Assembly (NCBI GenBank): GCA_964572045.1
Contig: CAZNEI010000006.1
Coordinates: 20,052-84,051 of the forward strand
Length of the DNA stretch: 64,000 bases
DNA from: CBDCKR01 sp964572045
GTDB taxonomy: Bacteria > Gemmatimonadota > Gemmatimonadetes > Longimicrobiales > Gaopeijiaceae
Direction: 5' to 3'
Both the position numbers and the translations under genes were made by a program. Positions 17,584-26,293 of this stretch are shown piece by piece (position 1 is the stretch's first letter; every line of letters starts with the position of its first letter). The notes under the pieces are model-generated. The model saw only the letters and a program-made list of their open reading frames with translations, searched no databases and was not told where the DNA came from.

Positions 17584-18377
17584 TTGGCCTCGACAACTCC
17601 CTCGGGCGGTTGACCGCCGATCTGTTGCCCCTCTCGGCGACGGTAGATGAGGACGGAGAGCAGGATGCTGAACTCATAAAGCAGCACGAGAGGAACCATC
17701 ATGAGCATCGTCACGGTGACGACGTCTCCGGGGCTGAGGAAGCTAGCCAGAACCGTGATCACGACGATGGCATGGCGCCGCTTGGTCCTCAGGAACGAGG
17801 GCGTCACCAGCCCCAGGGCCGAGAAGATCATCACTACCACAGGCAACTCGAAGAGTATGCCAAAGGCCAACAGAAGCTTGGTCACGAAGCCCAGGTAAGG
17901 GCCGGCTTGAAGAATCGGGTCCCAGTACTCGTCGCCGAAGAAGAGGAGGAACCGGAGCGTCACCGGGAGCGCGATCAGGTAAGACAGGAGCACGCCGGCC
18001 GCAAAGAGGACCAGACCCAGATAGAGCGACGGGATGATGGCTCTCTTCTCGTGCCGCTCAAGGGCCGGGGACAGGAACGCCCAGACGTGGTAAACGATGA
18101 TGGGGGAGACCAGGATGATCCCCACCAGGACCCCGATCTTCAGGACTAGGAAGAAGGGCTCGGTGGGAGAGAAGAAGTTGAGCTTCTCACCTACCCCCAT
18201 CACCTCCTCTAGGGGTGCCAGCAGGATCTCGAGGACGCCGAACCGGAGCACCAAGACGAACCCCGCGATGCTCCCCAGCACGATCGCCACGAGGCTCCAG
18301 AGGATGCGCCACCGGAGTTCTTCCAGGTGATCGAGGAAGGGCATTTCGCCCCGTGGATTTCGAATTCGGTCGAACAT
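17580..18377 (-). CDS. tatC: Twin-arginine translocase subunit TatC
   Basis: TatC recognises twin-arginine signal peptides and recruits TatA. The 265-residue product has six predicted membrane helices. Its N-terminal cytoplasmic region MPFLDHLEELRWRI matches the conserved LxELRxR signature, and a periplasmic segment contains FLSPALERHEK, with the FxxPxL-type motif. The C-terminus ends in a charged tail. Its stop overlaps the lptD start as ATGA. nrdR lies 39 nt upstream, so the gene belongs to the Tol-Pal/nrdR/tatC/lptD run and not with tatA. Confidence 0.95.
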   Translation of the reverse strand: MFDRIRNPRGEMPFLDHLEELRWRILWSLVAIVLGSIAGFVLVLRFGVLEILLAPLEEVMGVGEKLNFFSPTEPFFLVLKIGVLVGIILVSPIIVYHVWAFLSPALERHEKRAIIPSLYLGLVLFAAGVLLSYLIALPVTLRFLLFFGDEYWDPILQAGPYLGFVTKLLLAFGILFELPVVVMIFSALGLVTPSFLRTKRRHAIVVITVLASFLSPGDVVTVTMLMMVPLVLLYEFSILLSVLIYRRREGQQIGGQPPEGVVEAK

Positions 18378-18416
18378 TTCGCGCGCGCTTACGCCGGAAA
18401 GCGATCCAATACGGGG

Positions 18417-18914
18417 TCAAAGCGGGAGCTCTTCCTGATGTCGCCTCCGGACCCTGCGCGCCTCCCGCGCGTTCAAGTCGTGGACGACCTCTTGGAACTC
18501 GCCGATGTCCTGGAAGTTCCGGTACACAGAGGCGAATCTCACGTAGGCAACGCGGTCGAGAGGCGCGAGGCGCTCCATGACCATTTCTCCGATGAGCAAC
18601 GCGGGGACTTCCGACGTGGGGCGGCGGGTCAGGACATCCCCGATGTCGTCGACGAGGCCATCGATCTCCGTCTGAGTCACCGGTCGTTTCGCGCAGGCGA
18701 TCACGAGACTGCGAAGCAACTTCGCCCGGCGGAACTCCTCGGTTCGGCCGTCCCGCTTCAAGACCAGTAGAGGACGGTCCTCCACATGCTCGTACGTCGT
18801 AAAGCGCGCCCGACACACCCCACATTCCCGCCGGCGGCGTACCGCGCGTCCCCTGCGGCTGTCGCGCGTGTCCACGACCCTGTTTTCGGTTGCGTCGCAC
18901 TCGGGGCAGCGCAC
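18417..18914 (-). CDS. nrdR: Transcriptional repressor NrdR
   Basis: NrdR represses ribonucleotide reductase genes in response to ATP/dATP. The 165-residue product begins with the zinc ribbon MRCPECDATENRVVDTRDS and has ligands C3, C6, C31 and C34. The ATP-cone follows, with VLKRDGRTEEFRRAKL near residues 51-66. The RVAYVRFASVYRNF segment near 120-133 is the family's C-terminal signature. Length and order are standard. No ribonucleotide reductase gene or NrdR box was seen in the window. Confidence 0.96.
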   Translation of the reverse strand: MRCPECDATENRVVDTRDSRRGRAVRRRRECGVCRARFTTYEHVEDRPLLVLKRDGRTEEFRRAKLLRSLVIACAKRPVTQTEIDGLVDDIGDVLTRRPTSEVPALLIGEMVMERLAPLDRVAYVRFASVYRNFQDIGEFQEVVHDLNAREARRVRRRHQEELPL

Positions 18915-18938
18915 CAGCGACCCTCCCCCACGCCGCAG

Positions 18939-19766
18939 CTAGCGGATTTCCTGAAGCAGTTCCCCAGCCAGGTCCGCCGCCCCGCTGTCGGGGTAGGTGT
19001 TGACCACCGTTTCCAGGTATCGAGCCGCCTCCTCCAGGTTCTCCTGGAGCGCGTAGATGGCGCCGGTGCGGTAGAGCGCCTGGGGGACGCGGTCATCGGC
19101 GGGGTAGAGTTGGGGAATGCGAAGGAAGGCCTCGGTCGCCTCATCCAGCCGGCCCTGCTGCTCGAAGACATCACCGAGGAAAAACTGAGCCGAGGGCGCG
19201 AGGCGATGGTCTGGGTAGTCCACGAGGAAGGTCTCGAAGGCCCTCTCGGCCGTGGCCAGTGAGCCCCGGCTTAGCTGCGCCATCGCCGCCTCGTAGGTGT
19301 CTTGCGCTGCAGCGGGGTCCGCTCCGGCGACATCCGGTGTCAGCACGTACAACGAATCTGCGTCGCCGCCCCGAGGGGTGCGGGCCACGCCAGCCTGCTG
19401 GGCGTCGATACGGGTGGAGAGGAACGCCACCTCACGCTGGATCTCGCCCGTCAGCGCCATCAAGCGGGAGAGTTGATCCTGCAAGTCCCGGAGTTCGCGT
19501 GCGATCCCGCCCGAGGTGTCTGCAACCCTCCCGGCCTGGCCCTCCACCGAATCTCGGAGCGCCTGAATCTCGGCCGCAATGTGCCGGAATCCCTGCTCCT
19601 GCTCCTGGGCCTCGGCCTGAACGGTCTCTTGCAAGCCGCGGATGTCGCCCTTGGTGGCACACGCGGAGGTCAGGACCATGAGAATCGGCAACGAAACCAC
19701 CCCTCCTCGGCGACCGCGCCCGCAGCGGAGCACTGCGGACGAGCCGAAGGGAGGGGTGGCGCTCAT
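18939..19766 (-). CDS. cpoB: Tol-Pal accessory TPR protein CpoB/YbgF
   Basis: CpoB links the Tol-Pal machine with peptidoglycan synthesis in E. coli. The 275-residue product has an N-terminal hydrophobic segment ending LTSAC, a usable lipobox, so it may be a lipoprotein here rather than soluble. A coiled-coil (about residues 30-110) follows, and the C-terminal TPR array carries the family patterns YPDHRLAPSAQFFLGD and YPADDRVPQALY. The start at 19766 is chosen because AGG lies eight nucleotides upstream. A longer frame to 19832 would overlap pal by 44 nt. It comes directly after tolB and pal, its usual place. Confidence 0.9.
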   Translation of the reverse strand: MSATPPFGSSAVLRCGRGRRGGVVSLPILMVLTSACATKGDIRGLQETVQAEAQEQEQGFRHIAAEIQALRDSVEGQAGRVADTSGGIARELRDLQDQLSRLMALTGEIQREVAFLSTRIDAQQAGVARTPRGGDADSLYVLTPDVAGADPAAAQDTYEAAMAQLSRGSLATAERAFETFLVDYPDHRLAPSAQFFLGDVFEQQGRLDEATEAFLRIPQLYPADDRVPQALYRTGAIYALQENLEEAARYLETVVNTYPDSGAADLAGELLQEIR

Positions 19767-19788
19767 GTAGCCTGTGCCCGGTGGTCGG

Positions 19789-20400
19789 CTACGGGCGATC
19801 CTGGCCGTCCTCGCTGACCACGATCTCGCCACCCGTAATGACGAACTCTACGCGACGGTTCTGCGCCCACGCGTCCTCGTCGCTCCGGTTGACCAACGGA
19901 CGGTCTTCGCCGAACGAAGTCACCATGAACCGGTCCTCGGAGAGCCCGAAACCAACCAAGAATTGTCGGACGCTTTCGGCGCGCCGACTTCCGAGGGCCA
20001 GGTTATACTCAGTCGAGCCCCTCTCGTCGGCGTGTCCCTCCATGCGGATCTGTACCGTCGGGCTGTTCTGGAGAATGGGAATCTTCCTCCGGAGGATCTG
20101 TTCCGCATCGGGCCTGATGTTCGACATGTCGTAGTCGAAGTTCACCATCTCTTCGAGCGTCGACTGCGCCTGCTGACGCTCACGCTCGAGCCTGGCGCGC
20201 TCCCGGGCGGCGGCTTCCTCCTCCGCCCTCCGACGCTCCTCTTCGGCCGCCTCCGCCGCAGCGATGGAATCCGCTCGACGCTGAGCGAGCTCCTCTGCGG
20301 TCGGACCCGTGGGAGCCGGCGGCGGGACCGGGTCTCTGGAACACGCTCCGACTACGAGTGCGGCTGCCAGGCCCGGCACGAGCAAGTCTTTGATCCTCAT
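19789..20400 (-). CDS. pal: Peptidoglycan-associated lipoprotein Pal
   Basis: Pal anchors the outer membrane to peptidoglycan and partners TolB. From ATG 20400, preceded by AGGAG at 5-nt spacing, the product is 203 residues. A lipobox VGAC follows a short hydrophobic signal. Next comes a Glu/Arg/Ala-rich helical spacer (about residues 35-78) and an OmpA-like domain with FDYDMSNIRPDAEQIL, the peptidoglycan-binding segment EGHADERGSTEYNLALGSRRAE, and SFGEDRP. The longer frame to 20520 begins with non-signal sequence and is rejected. The charged spacer is longer than in E. coli Pal. Confidence 0.96.
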   Translation of the reverse strand: MRIKDLLVPGLAAALVVGACSRDPVPPPAPTGPTAEELAQRRADSIAAAEAAEEERRRAEEEAAARERARLERERQQAQSTLEEMVNFDYDMSNIRPDAEQILRRKIPILQNSPTVQIRMEGHADERGSTEYNLALGSRRAESVRQFLVGFGLSEDRFMVTSFGEDRPLVNRSDEDAWAQNRRVEFVITGGEIVVSEDGQDRP

Positions 20401-20528
20401 CCCCGCTCCTGTCGTAGGAGTTTGTGTTGAGGGGTCCGCACACCTTGGCGAGCCCCACTTAAGCACCTGCATTGACACGCGTTTCGCCCCCCAGAGAGAG
20501 ACCAAAGCGGCCCTAGGCATATACCCAA

Positions 20529-22025
20529 TTACGAGCGTCCGCGCAATGACCCGGGGCTCCCCGGTCCCAACGCAGGGGACCAGGCCGGCACCCTAACGTC
20601 GAAGCCGCGCAGGAGCATGCGGTAATTGCCCGTCGAAGTGTCAACCACCATCAAGCCCGTTCCCCAGTCGCGTCGACCGATGAACACCAGATGCCGTCCG
20701 TCCGGAGCCCAGCTCGGGTCCTCGTTGTTTCCCTCCCAGGTGAGCTGCCGAAGGCGGCGCCCCTGGTCCGATACTTCAGCCACCAGAATCTGATAGGAGC
20801 CCCGCCGACCCACGCGGCCGTGGAAGGCGACATAGTTCCCCGTGGGAGCCCACTCGGGCGAGGTGTAATACCCCTCCTGTCCATAGACGTAGGGTGAGAT
20901 GAGACCGGCCTCGCCCCCCGACGTCGGCATGACGTAGATCTGGGGATGCGCGGTCCCCAACCGATTCGAGTTGAAGGCCATCCAGGCCCCGTCCGGTGAG
21001 AACGTGGGCGAAAGATCGTCCCATCGCCCCCCGCTCACATGTGTAAGGCAGCAGTCACGCTCCACGTCATAACGGAAGATCCCGCTCCGGTATCCACCCG
21101 TTACGGAGAACGCCAGCTCGCGGCCGTTTGGCAGGTAGGCTGGCGTGATATGGTCACCCTCACGGTTGGGCTCGAGGATACTCTCAACGCCCGTCTCCAA
21201 CTCGAGTTCGTAGACTCGAGGCATGCCGATATCCTTGTAGGAGATGTATGCGATACGCTCGCCGTCCGGAGACCAAGTAGGGGTCATGGTAAGGTCGCCG
21301 TACTCGGTCAACTGACGGAAGTTCTCTCCGTCGGAATCGATCAGATAGATCTCTTGGTTGCCGCTTCCGGTTCTACGCGAAAAGGCGATGCGGCTGGCAG
21401 CCATGCCGGGCTCGTCGAAGATCCACTCCACGATCGCGTCCGATACCACGTGCACGCTCATGCGGAAGTCGTCGGAGGTGTCGGACGGAATCGGAAAGCG
21501 CCTACGCTGACGGATCTCGGCGTATACGACGTCGTGCAATTCGAGGATGAGCGTGAACCCCTCTCCGGCTCCCTCGAGTACCCCTGAAAGCAGCCAGACC
21601 GCTCCGAGCTGATCCCAGAGCCTGTAGTCGATCTCGCCTCCCACGAGGGCTTCCGGGAGCGAGTCCATGATCTCGAACCGGTCACTGTAGCGGAGGTCCC
21701 GAGCGATGATCGCTCCCACGTGGGAAGCCGAGGCTTCGCCTCCTAAGCGGCCCGTAAACGGCTGGATCGCCAGCGCCGGCTGATACGCCGTCTCGTACAG
21801 GAGGCCAAGCGTGACGCCCGGTATGGAATCGGGGGCCTGGCCGGCCGCGGGTTTGACGATGAGAAGCGTCGCGAAGAGGGCGACGGCGACCAGCGATTCC
21901 ACGCCTCCTCCACCTACTGCCGCCTCGGCCCGGGCTGCCCGCTTCGAGGGTCGCTTCGGCTGCCCGCGCTCCCGCCCGTCCGTGGACTTGCGGCATTGGG
22001 CCGGAGAATGCGTTGTAGGGCTCAT
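20529..22025 (-). CDS. tolB: Tol-Pal beta-propeller protein TolB
   Basis: TolB is the periplasmic propeller that shuttles between TolA and Pal. The 498-residue product begins with an unusually long basic leader before the hydrophobic core (residues about 45-60, ending PAAGQ). An N-terminal domain with IIARDLRYSDRFEIMD follows, and then propeller blades with WSPDGERIAYIS, FSPDGAWMAFNSNR and WAPDGRHLVFIGRRD. AAGGAG lies eight nucleotides before the ATG at 22025. The frame continues open to 22313 inside the upstream gene, which I ignore. It is downstream of the tonB/tolA-like gene after a 29-bp gap. Confidence 0.93.
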   Translation of the reverse strand: MSPTTHSPAQCRKSTDGRERGQPKRPSKRAARAEAAVGGGGVESLVAVALFATLLIVKPAAGQAPDSIPGVTLGLLYETAYQPALAIQPFTGRLGGEASASHVGAIIARDLRYSDRFEIMDSLPEALVGGEIDYRLWDQLGAVWLLSGVLEGAGEGFTLILELHDVVYAEIRQRRRFPIPSDTSDDFRMSVHVVSDAIVEWIFDEPGMAASRIAFSRRTGSGNQEIYLIDSDGENFRQLTEYGDLTMTPTWSPDGERIAYISYKDIGMPRVYELELETGVESILEPNREGDHITPAYLPNGRELAFSVTGGYRSGIFRYDVERDCCLTHVSGGRWDDLSPTFSPDGAWMAFNSNRLGTAHPQIYVMPTSGGEAGLISPYVYGQEGYYTSPEWAPTGNYVAFHGRVGRRGSYQILVAEVSDQGRRLRQLTWEGNNEDPSWAPDGRHLVFIGRRDWGTGLMVVDTSTGNYRMLLRGFDVRVPAWSPALGPGSPGSLRGRS

Positions 22026-22054
22026 GGCCTCAGCTCCTTCTGCCCGATCGATTC

Positions 22055-22801
22055 CTATCGCCGACTTCCGCCAATGTTCCGGCTCTTGGGATCGAATCTG
22101 AAGACAATGGGCAGCTGGTCGAAGGGGACGTCTGCGGGGAGTGGCCCGAGACGTCCTCGGCTTCCCGCACATTCGGCGGCCCCCATCGCTTCGATGTCGA
22201 ACAGCGTGTGGTTCGAGGACTCCAAAATGTCGATGCCCGAGACCGTCCCGTCGCGATTGATCATGAAGTAGATCGTCGCTCTGAGGTCTTCCGATCCCCT
22301 CCATCGGAAGCAACGCTGCATCTGCCGGATGATGTTGTTGTAGTACTCCGGGTAATCCCGCCGGACCCCCTCCATGCGGACGCTCAAGTCCTCACCCGGC
22401 GTGTCCACCTCAGGGTCAGGATCCGGTCCCGACGCCACCACCGGATCGATCTCGGAATCCGGCGGGGTGGTGGCTTCTTCAGGCCGTGGCTCTTGTTCAG
22501 CGGGGATCTCGTCCTCAATGAGTGGTTGTGGCGTCTCTTCCTGCGGCTCCGGGACCGGTTCAATCGGAGTCTCGATCACCAGAGGTTCGGGCGGCGGCGG
22601 CGTCGCGTCGCCGAGCACCGCCGGTGGAGGCGACACCAGCTCGATCTCGTATACGACGAACTCCGGAATCTCTGCATTGAGCGCGGAGGCCCACCACGCG
22701 AGAAGGACAGCGACGGTGTGGACAAGGGCCGACCCCAGCAGGGGACCCTTGCCGACCCTTTCGTGCCGACGTCTCCTCGGCGCGGCGATGGAGCGCGTCA
22801 T
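22055..22801 (-). CDS. TonB/TolA-like energy-transducing protein
   Basis: By position this is the TolA of the cluster, but it looks like a TonB-type protein. The 248 residues give a short basic N-terminus, one membrane helix (about residues 20-40) and a Pro/Glu-rich periplasmic spacer (residues about 55-130) instead of TolA's long helix. The C-terminal domain contains YPEYYNNIIRQMQRCFRW and INRDGTVSGIDILESS, the TonB_C/TolA fold pattern. Its ATG overlaps the tolR stop (ATGA). Coupling of the proton-driven TolQR motor to TolB/Pal is the likely job. The C-terminal pair of cysteines is not family-standard. Confidence 0.8.
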   Translation of the reverse strand: MTRSIAAPRRRRHERVGKGPLLGSALVHTVAVLLAWWASALNAEIPEFVVYEIELVSPPPAVLGDATPPPPEPLVIETPIEPVPEPQEETPQPLIEDEIPAEQEPRPEEATTPPDSEIDPVVASGPDPDPEVDTPGEDLSVRMEGVRRDYPEYYNNIIRQMQRCFRWRGSEDLRATIYFMINRDGTVSGIDILESSNHTLFDIEAMGAAECAGSRGRLGPLPADVPFDQLPIVFRFDPKSRNIGGSRR

Positions 22802-23208
22802 CTGCGGGGACGTTGGTGGGCGACGACGGCGAATGGCAGCCCGCTGTCCTTGACGACGCCCATGATGTCTACGCCGATCCCCCATGCGGCCAGCGAGTCC
22901 GCCTGGATCCAAACCTTCTCGATCCGGCCACCCGAAGCGAGCTGGCTGAAGGATTGGGCGAAGTCGGATCGGCTCACCGGTGTCTCCGCGAGATACACCG
23001 TACCCTGTCGGTCCACCGACACGACAAGCGTATTCTCCTGTGCCGACAGTGCCTCGACCTCGGTCTCGGGTACCGCCACTTCTATCCCCCCTTGGAGGAT
23101 CGGAGCCGTGATGATAAAGATGATGAGAAGCACGAAGGCCACGTCAACAAGGCTCGTGACATTGATGTTCGCCATGAGCTCCAAGTCGCGACCGGCGCGC
23201 GAGCGCAT
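22798..23208 (-). CDS. tolR: Biopolymer transport protein TolR/ExbD
   Basis: TolR is a stator component of the proton-driven TolQR motor. The 136-residue product has a single membrane helix (about residues 15-36) containing the proton-path aspartate D22 within TSLVDVAFVLL. A periplasmic domain follows with LVVSVDRQGTVYL and IQADSLAAW, matching the ExbD/TolR fold. tolQ is 28 bp upstream and the TonB/TolA-like gene overlaps downstream. The genomic context with tolB and pal favours TolR over ExbD. Confidence 0.93.
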   Translation of the reverse strand: MRSRAGRDLELMANINVTSLVDVAFVLLIIFIITAPILQGGIEVAVPETEVEALSAQENTLVVSVDRQGTVYLAETPVSRSDFAQSFSQLASGGRIEKVWIQADSLAAWGIGVDIMGVVKDSGLPFAVVAHQRPRR

Positions 23209-23236
23209 CGAGCCGCCTACCTTCCGCCCGCACTCA

Positions 23237-23953
23237 TCAGACTCGACCCTCCCGGGCCAGGCTTCCGATGAACTCGCTTGAGAAGCCTTCCAGCTCGCCG
23301 CTTACCAAGTTCAGCCTCGCAACAAAGTGGTTGTAGGCGATCACGGCCGGAATCGCCACCGCCAGTCCTGCAACCGTGGTCACGAGCGCCTCGGCGACAC
23401 CGGGCGCCACGGCGGCGATGTTTGTCGATCCCGTGGCGGTGATTCCGAGGAATGTGTTGGCGATACCGATCACAGTCCCCATGAGCCCCATAAGGGGCGA
23501 CACGGAGCCCATGACGGCAAGCCACGTGAGGCCCCGAGCAAGCTCGTCCCTCTCTTCGGCCTCCTCTTTTTCGAGGACGAGCTTCAGGGCTTGGAGCTGA
23601 GTCGCCGAGAGCCCGTTCCCCAAGGGCGCGCTGTCGCCGAGAGTCCCGGGCCTCAGCTCGCTGAAGAAGTTCACCCCCTGGCGGAACACCCGGCAGTACG
23701 GCGAATCGGGGAGGGTGATGACGGCCCTGTACGCTTCTTCCAGCCCGGAGGCCCGCTCGATCTGCTGGAGGAACCGGTTCCCCTGGTTACGGACGGTCCT
23801 GAACTGTCTCGCCTTCCAGAAGATGAGCGCCCACGAAGCCGCCGAGGCAACAGCGAGCACCAGCAGCACGAACCGGGTCGCAAGCGTTCCGCCGAACACC
23901 ATGTCCCATGCGTTGGTCGGACCCACCTGGGCCGGGAGCAGGAATAACCCCAT
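23237..23953 (-). CDS. tolQ: Biopolymer transport protein TolQ/ExbB
   Basis: TolQ is the pentameric channel of the Tol motor. The 238-residue product has three membrane helices, at about residues 25-45, 143-165 and 180-200. The conserved loop SVSPLMGLMGTVIGIANTF and the third-helix pattern VAEALVTTVAGLAVAIPAVIAYN carry the family Thr residues of the proton path. Its ATG shares one base with the stop of the preceding epimerase gene (TGATG), which suggests coupled translation. It is followed by tolR. Confidence 0.95.
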   Translation of the reverse strand: MGLFLLPAQVGPTNAWDMVFGGTLATRFVLLVLAVASAASWALIFWKARQFRTVRNQGNRFLQQIERASGLEEAYRAVITLPDSPYCRVFRQGVNFFSELRPGTLGDSAPLGNGLSATQLQALKLVLEKEEAEERDELARGLTWLAVMGSVSPLMGLMGTVIGIANTFLGITATGSTNIAAVAPGVAEALVTTVAGLAVAIPAVIAYNHFVARLNLVSGELEGFSSEFIGSLAREGRV

Positions 23954-24933
23954 CAGCCGGACAGCCCCATCTCAGCTCCCTGTCTCTGGTTCTTGATGAA
24001 ATTGAAAGTCTCTCGCAAACCGTCTCTGAGCGCATTGCGTGGCGCCCACCCGCGCTCGCCGAAACGCGATACGTCCAGGGTGTTGTGGCGCAGTTCTCCC
24101 GGACGTTCCGCACGATAAATGCGGCCGGGATGATCGCCGGCGATGTTCTCGAGCAAGTCGGCGAGCCGGTTTACGCTCGTGCCCGTCCCGGTTCCGACGT
24201 TGAACGCAACCGCGTCGAGATCGGGCTCCGGACTCAGCGCCATGTCCGAAGCTCTGAGATTGGCGCTGACCACGTCCCTTACGTAGATGTAGTCGCGGGT
24301 CTGCTCTCCATCGCCGAAGATGACCAGCTCCTCGCCGGACTGAAGCCGGTTGCAGAGAATCGCTACTACACCCGCCTCTCCATGCGGATCCTGGCGTGGC
24401 CCATAGACGTTGCCGTATCGCAACGACACGTATTCCAGGCCGTGTACGGTGCGGTAGTAGTGGAGGTAATGCTCCGCCGCTAGCTTCGTGACCCCATAGG
24501 GCGATAGGGGAAGTTTCGGAGCAGACTCGGGCGTCGGAATCACTTGAGGCTCACCGTAGATGACGCCCCCGCTAGACACGTAGACGACCCTCCTCGTGCG
24601 CACTTCCCGTGCTCCCTCGAGGACGTTGAGGAGGCCAAGTACGTTGACCCCAGCGTCCTTGCCCGGATCCGACACGGACACTCGAACGTCGCTCTGCGCC
24701 GCATGTTGGCTCACGAGGTCGAAACGCACATCCCGGAAGAGATCCCGAAGGGCGGGATCGGCGATGTCCATGTTGATGAACTCGACCGCAGAGTTCACGT
24801 GCTCGCGCCGGCCGCTCGAGAGGTCGTCGACCACCCAAACCCGGTCTCCGCGAGCGACGTAGGCATCGGCCACGTGGCTACCTATGAAGCCCGCACCTCC
24901 CGTCACAAGGACTTTCCTCACCGACTCACTCAT
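23953..24933 (-). CDS. NAD-dependent sugar epimerase (GalE/extended SDR family)
   Basis: This 326-residue extended short-chain dehydrogenase has the NAD motif TGGAGFIGSHV near the N-terminus, a VVDDLSSG acidic end of the second strand, SSGGVIYGEP, the catalytic pair YGVTK and the RYGNVYGPRQDP segment shared by UDP-hexose 4-epimerases. Substrate is not determined by sequence; UDP-glucose, UDP-GlcNAc or the glucuronate form are all possible. The ATG at 24933 overlaps the hemA end by 8 nt, and its stop shares a base with tolQ. An epimerase between hemA and tolQ is not the usual neighbour. Confidence 0.9.
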   Translation of the reverse strand: MSESVRKVLVTGGAGFIGSHVADAYVARGDRVWVVDDLSSGRREHVNSAVEFINMDIADPALRDLFRDVRFDLVSQHAAQSDVRVSVSDPGKDAGVNVLGLLNVLEGAREVRTRRVVYVSSGGVIYGEPQVIPTPESAPKLPLSPYGVTKLAAEHYLHYYRTVHGLEYVSLRYGNVYGPRQDPHGEAGVVAILCNRLQSGEELVIFGDGEQTRDYIYVRDVVSANLRASDMALSPEPDLDAVAFNVGTGTGTSVNRLADLLENIAGDHPGRIYRAERPGELRHNTLDVSRFGERGWAPRNALRDGLRETFNFIKNQRQGAEMGLSG

Positions 24934-26293
24934 CCGTACTCCTCCTCCGCGATTCGTCGGCAAGTTCCGGTCCAAGCGGCCCCGGGTGTCCGTCGACACC
25001 GACCGGGGAAGAGGTGTGGTCGATGCCGTGGAGGAACCGCAACGCCGCGATGTATTCCGCTCCGCGGCCATCTGCAACGCCCTCCTTGAGCCGAGTCGTG
25101 GGCTGGTGCAGGAGCTTATTGAGCAGACGCTTCGAGAACGCCTCCACCATCCCCCGATCTTCCTCGGACAGGTGGGACAGGCGCTGCCAGAGCCAGCTCA
25201 ATTCGCCCTCCCTGACGTCGCTCCACCGATCCCGCAAGCTCCTGATCAGTGGGACGAGATCGCGAGCATCGTGCCATTGGGCGAAGGCTTCGGCATGATC
25301 GCCCACGATCACCTCAGCAGCCGCGGCCGCGTTCTGCCTCTGGCTCAAGGTCTCGTCGACGATCTCCCGAAGGTCGTCGACGTTGTACAGGAAGACGTTC
25401 GGCTCTCCCCCGACCTCGGGCTCGACGTCCCGCGGGATCGCCAGATCGAGAATCAAGAGCGGCTTTCTTCGCTGACCACCGACCGCGCGTCGGAACCCGT
25501 AGCGGGTGACGAGAGCGTGGGGCGCGGCAGTCGACGCCACCAGAATGTCCACTTGAGCCAGCGCGACGGGCATCTGGTCGAATTGGATCGCCTCTCCGGC
25601 CAGCCTCTCGGCAAGATCACGAGCCTGATCGTACCCCCGATTGGCCACCACTAACCTCGGGATGCGATCTCGCTTCATCGCCTCCCCCACCAACCTTGCC
25701 GTGTGCCCCGCGCCCAGGATCATCACCTGACGACCCTTCAGGTCTCCGAAGATCTTCCGTGCCAGCTCCACAGCCACTGAGGCCACACTCGTAGTGCCTT
25801 CGCCGACAGGAGTCTGAGAACGCACCTGACCACCCACGGCGAACGCCGTCTGAAAGAGTCGGTGAAGCACGGGTCCTGCCAGGGGAGGTTCCGCGGGCAC
25901 ACTTGCCGCCAGCTCATACGCGGTCTTCACCTGTCCCTGGATCTCGGCCTCTCCGAGCACGAGAGAATCCAAACCCGATACGACGCGGAACAGGTGACGC
26001 ACGGATTCCAACCCGAGTCGGCAATAGAGGTACTGGGTCGTGCCTCCGACCAGGCCCCCAGCCTTCTCGGAGAGCAAGGCTTCGCCCGCTGCCACCACGG
26101 CGGCGTCCGAGGCGGGACAGAGGTACAGCTCCGTCCGGTTGCACGTGGACAGCAGAACGGCCTCTTTCATGGCGCATCGGCTCCGGAGGCCCCCTAGGGC
26201 CGACACGATCTCTCCTTCGGCAAAGGCGAAGCGCTCCCGTATCTCGACCGGAGCCGTCTTGTGGCTCACACCCACAACCGCGATCGAGGTCAT
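24926..26293 (-). CDS. hemA: Glutamyl-tRNA reductase
   Basis: HemA reduces glutamyl-tRNA to glutamate-1-semialdehyde with NADPH, the first committed step of C5 tetrapyrrole synthesis. From the ATG at 26293 the product is 455 residues. It has the catalytic domain with the active-site cysteine C51 in LLSTCNRTELYL, the GLDSLVLGEAEIQGQVK signature, an NADP-binding motif GAGHTARLVGEAM and a C-terminal helical dimerisation region. The start overlaps the upstream gene's stop as ATGA. The frame is open far upstream, which is artefact. hemL at the left edge completes the route to aminolevulinate. Confidence 0.97.
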   Translation of the reverse strand: MTSIAVVGVSHKTAPVEIRERFAFAEGEIVSALGGLRSRCAMKEAVLLSTCNRTELYLCPASDAAVVAAGEALLSEKAGGLVGGTTQYLYCRLGLESVRHLFRVVSGLDSLVLGEAEIQGQVKTAYELAASVPAEPPLAGPVLHRLFQTAFAVGGQVRSQTPVGEGTTSVASVAVELARKIFGDLKGRQVMILGAGHTARLVGEAMKRDRIPRLVVANRGYDQARDLAERLAGEAIQFDQMPVALAQVDILVASTAAPHALVTRYGFRRAVGGQRRKPLLILDLAIPRDVEPEVGGEPNVFLYNVDDLREIVDETLSQRQNAAAAAEVIVGDHAEAFAQWHDARDLVPLIRSLRDRWSDVREGELSWLWQRLSHLSEEDRGMVEAFSKRLLNKLLHQPTTRLKEGVADGRGAEYIAALRFLHGIDHTSSPVGVDGHPGPLGPELADESRRRSTDE

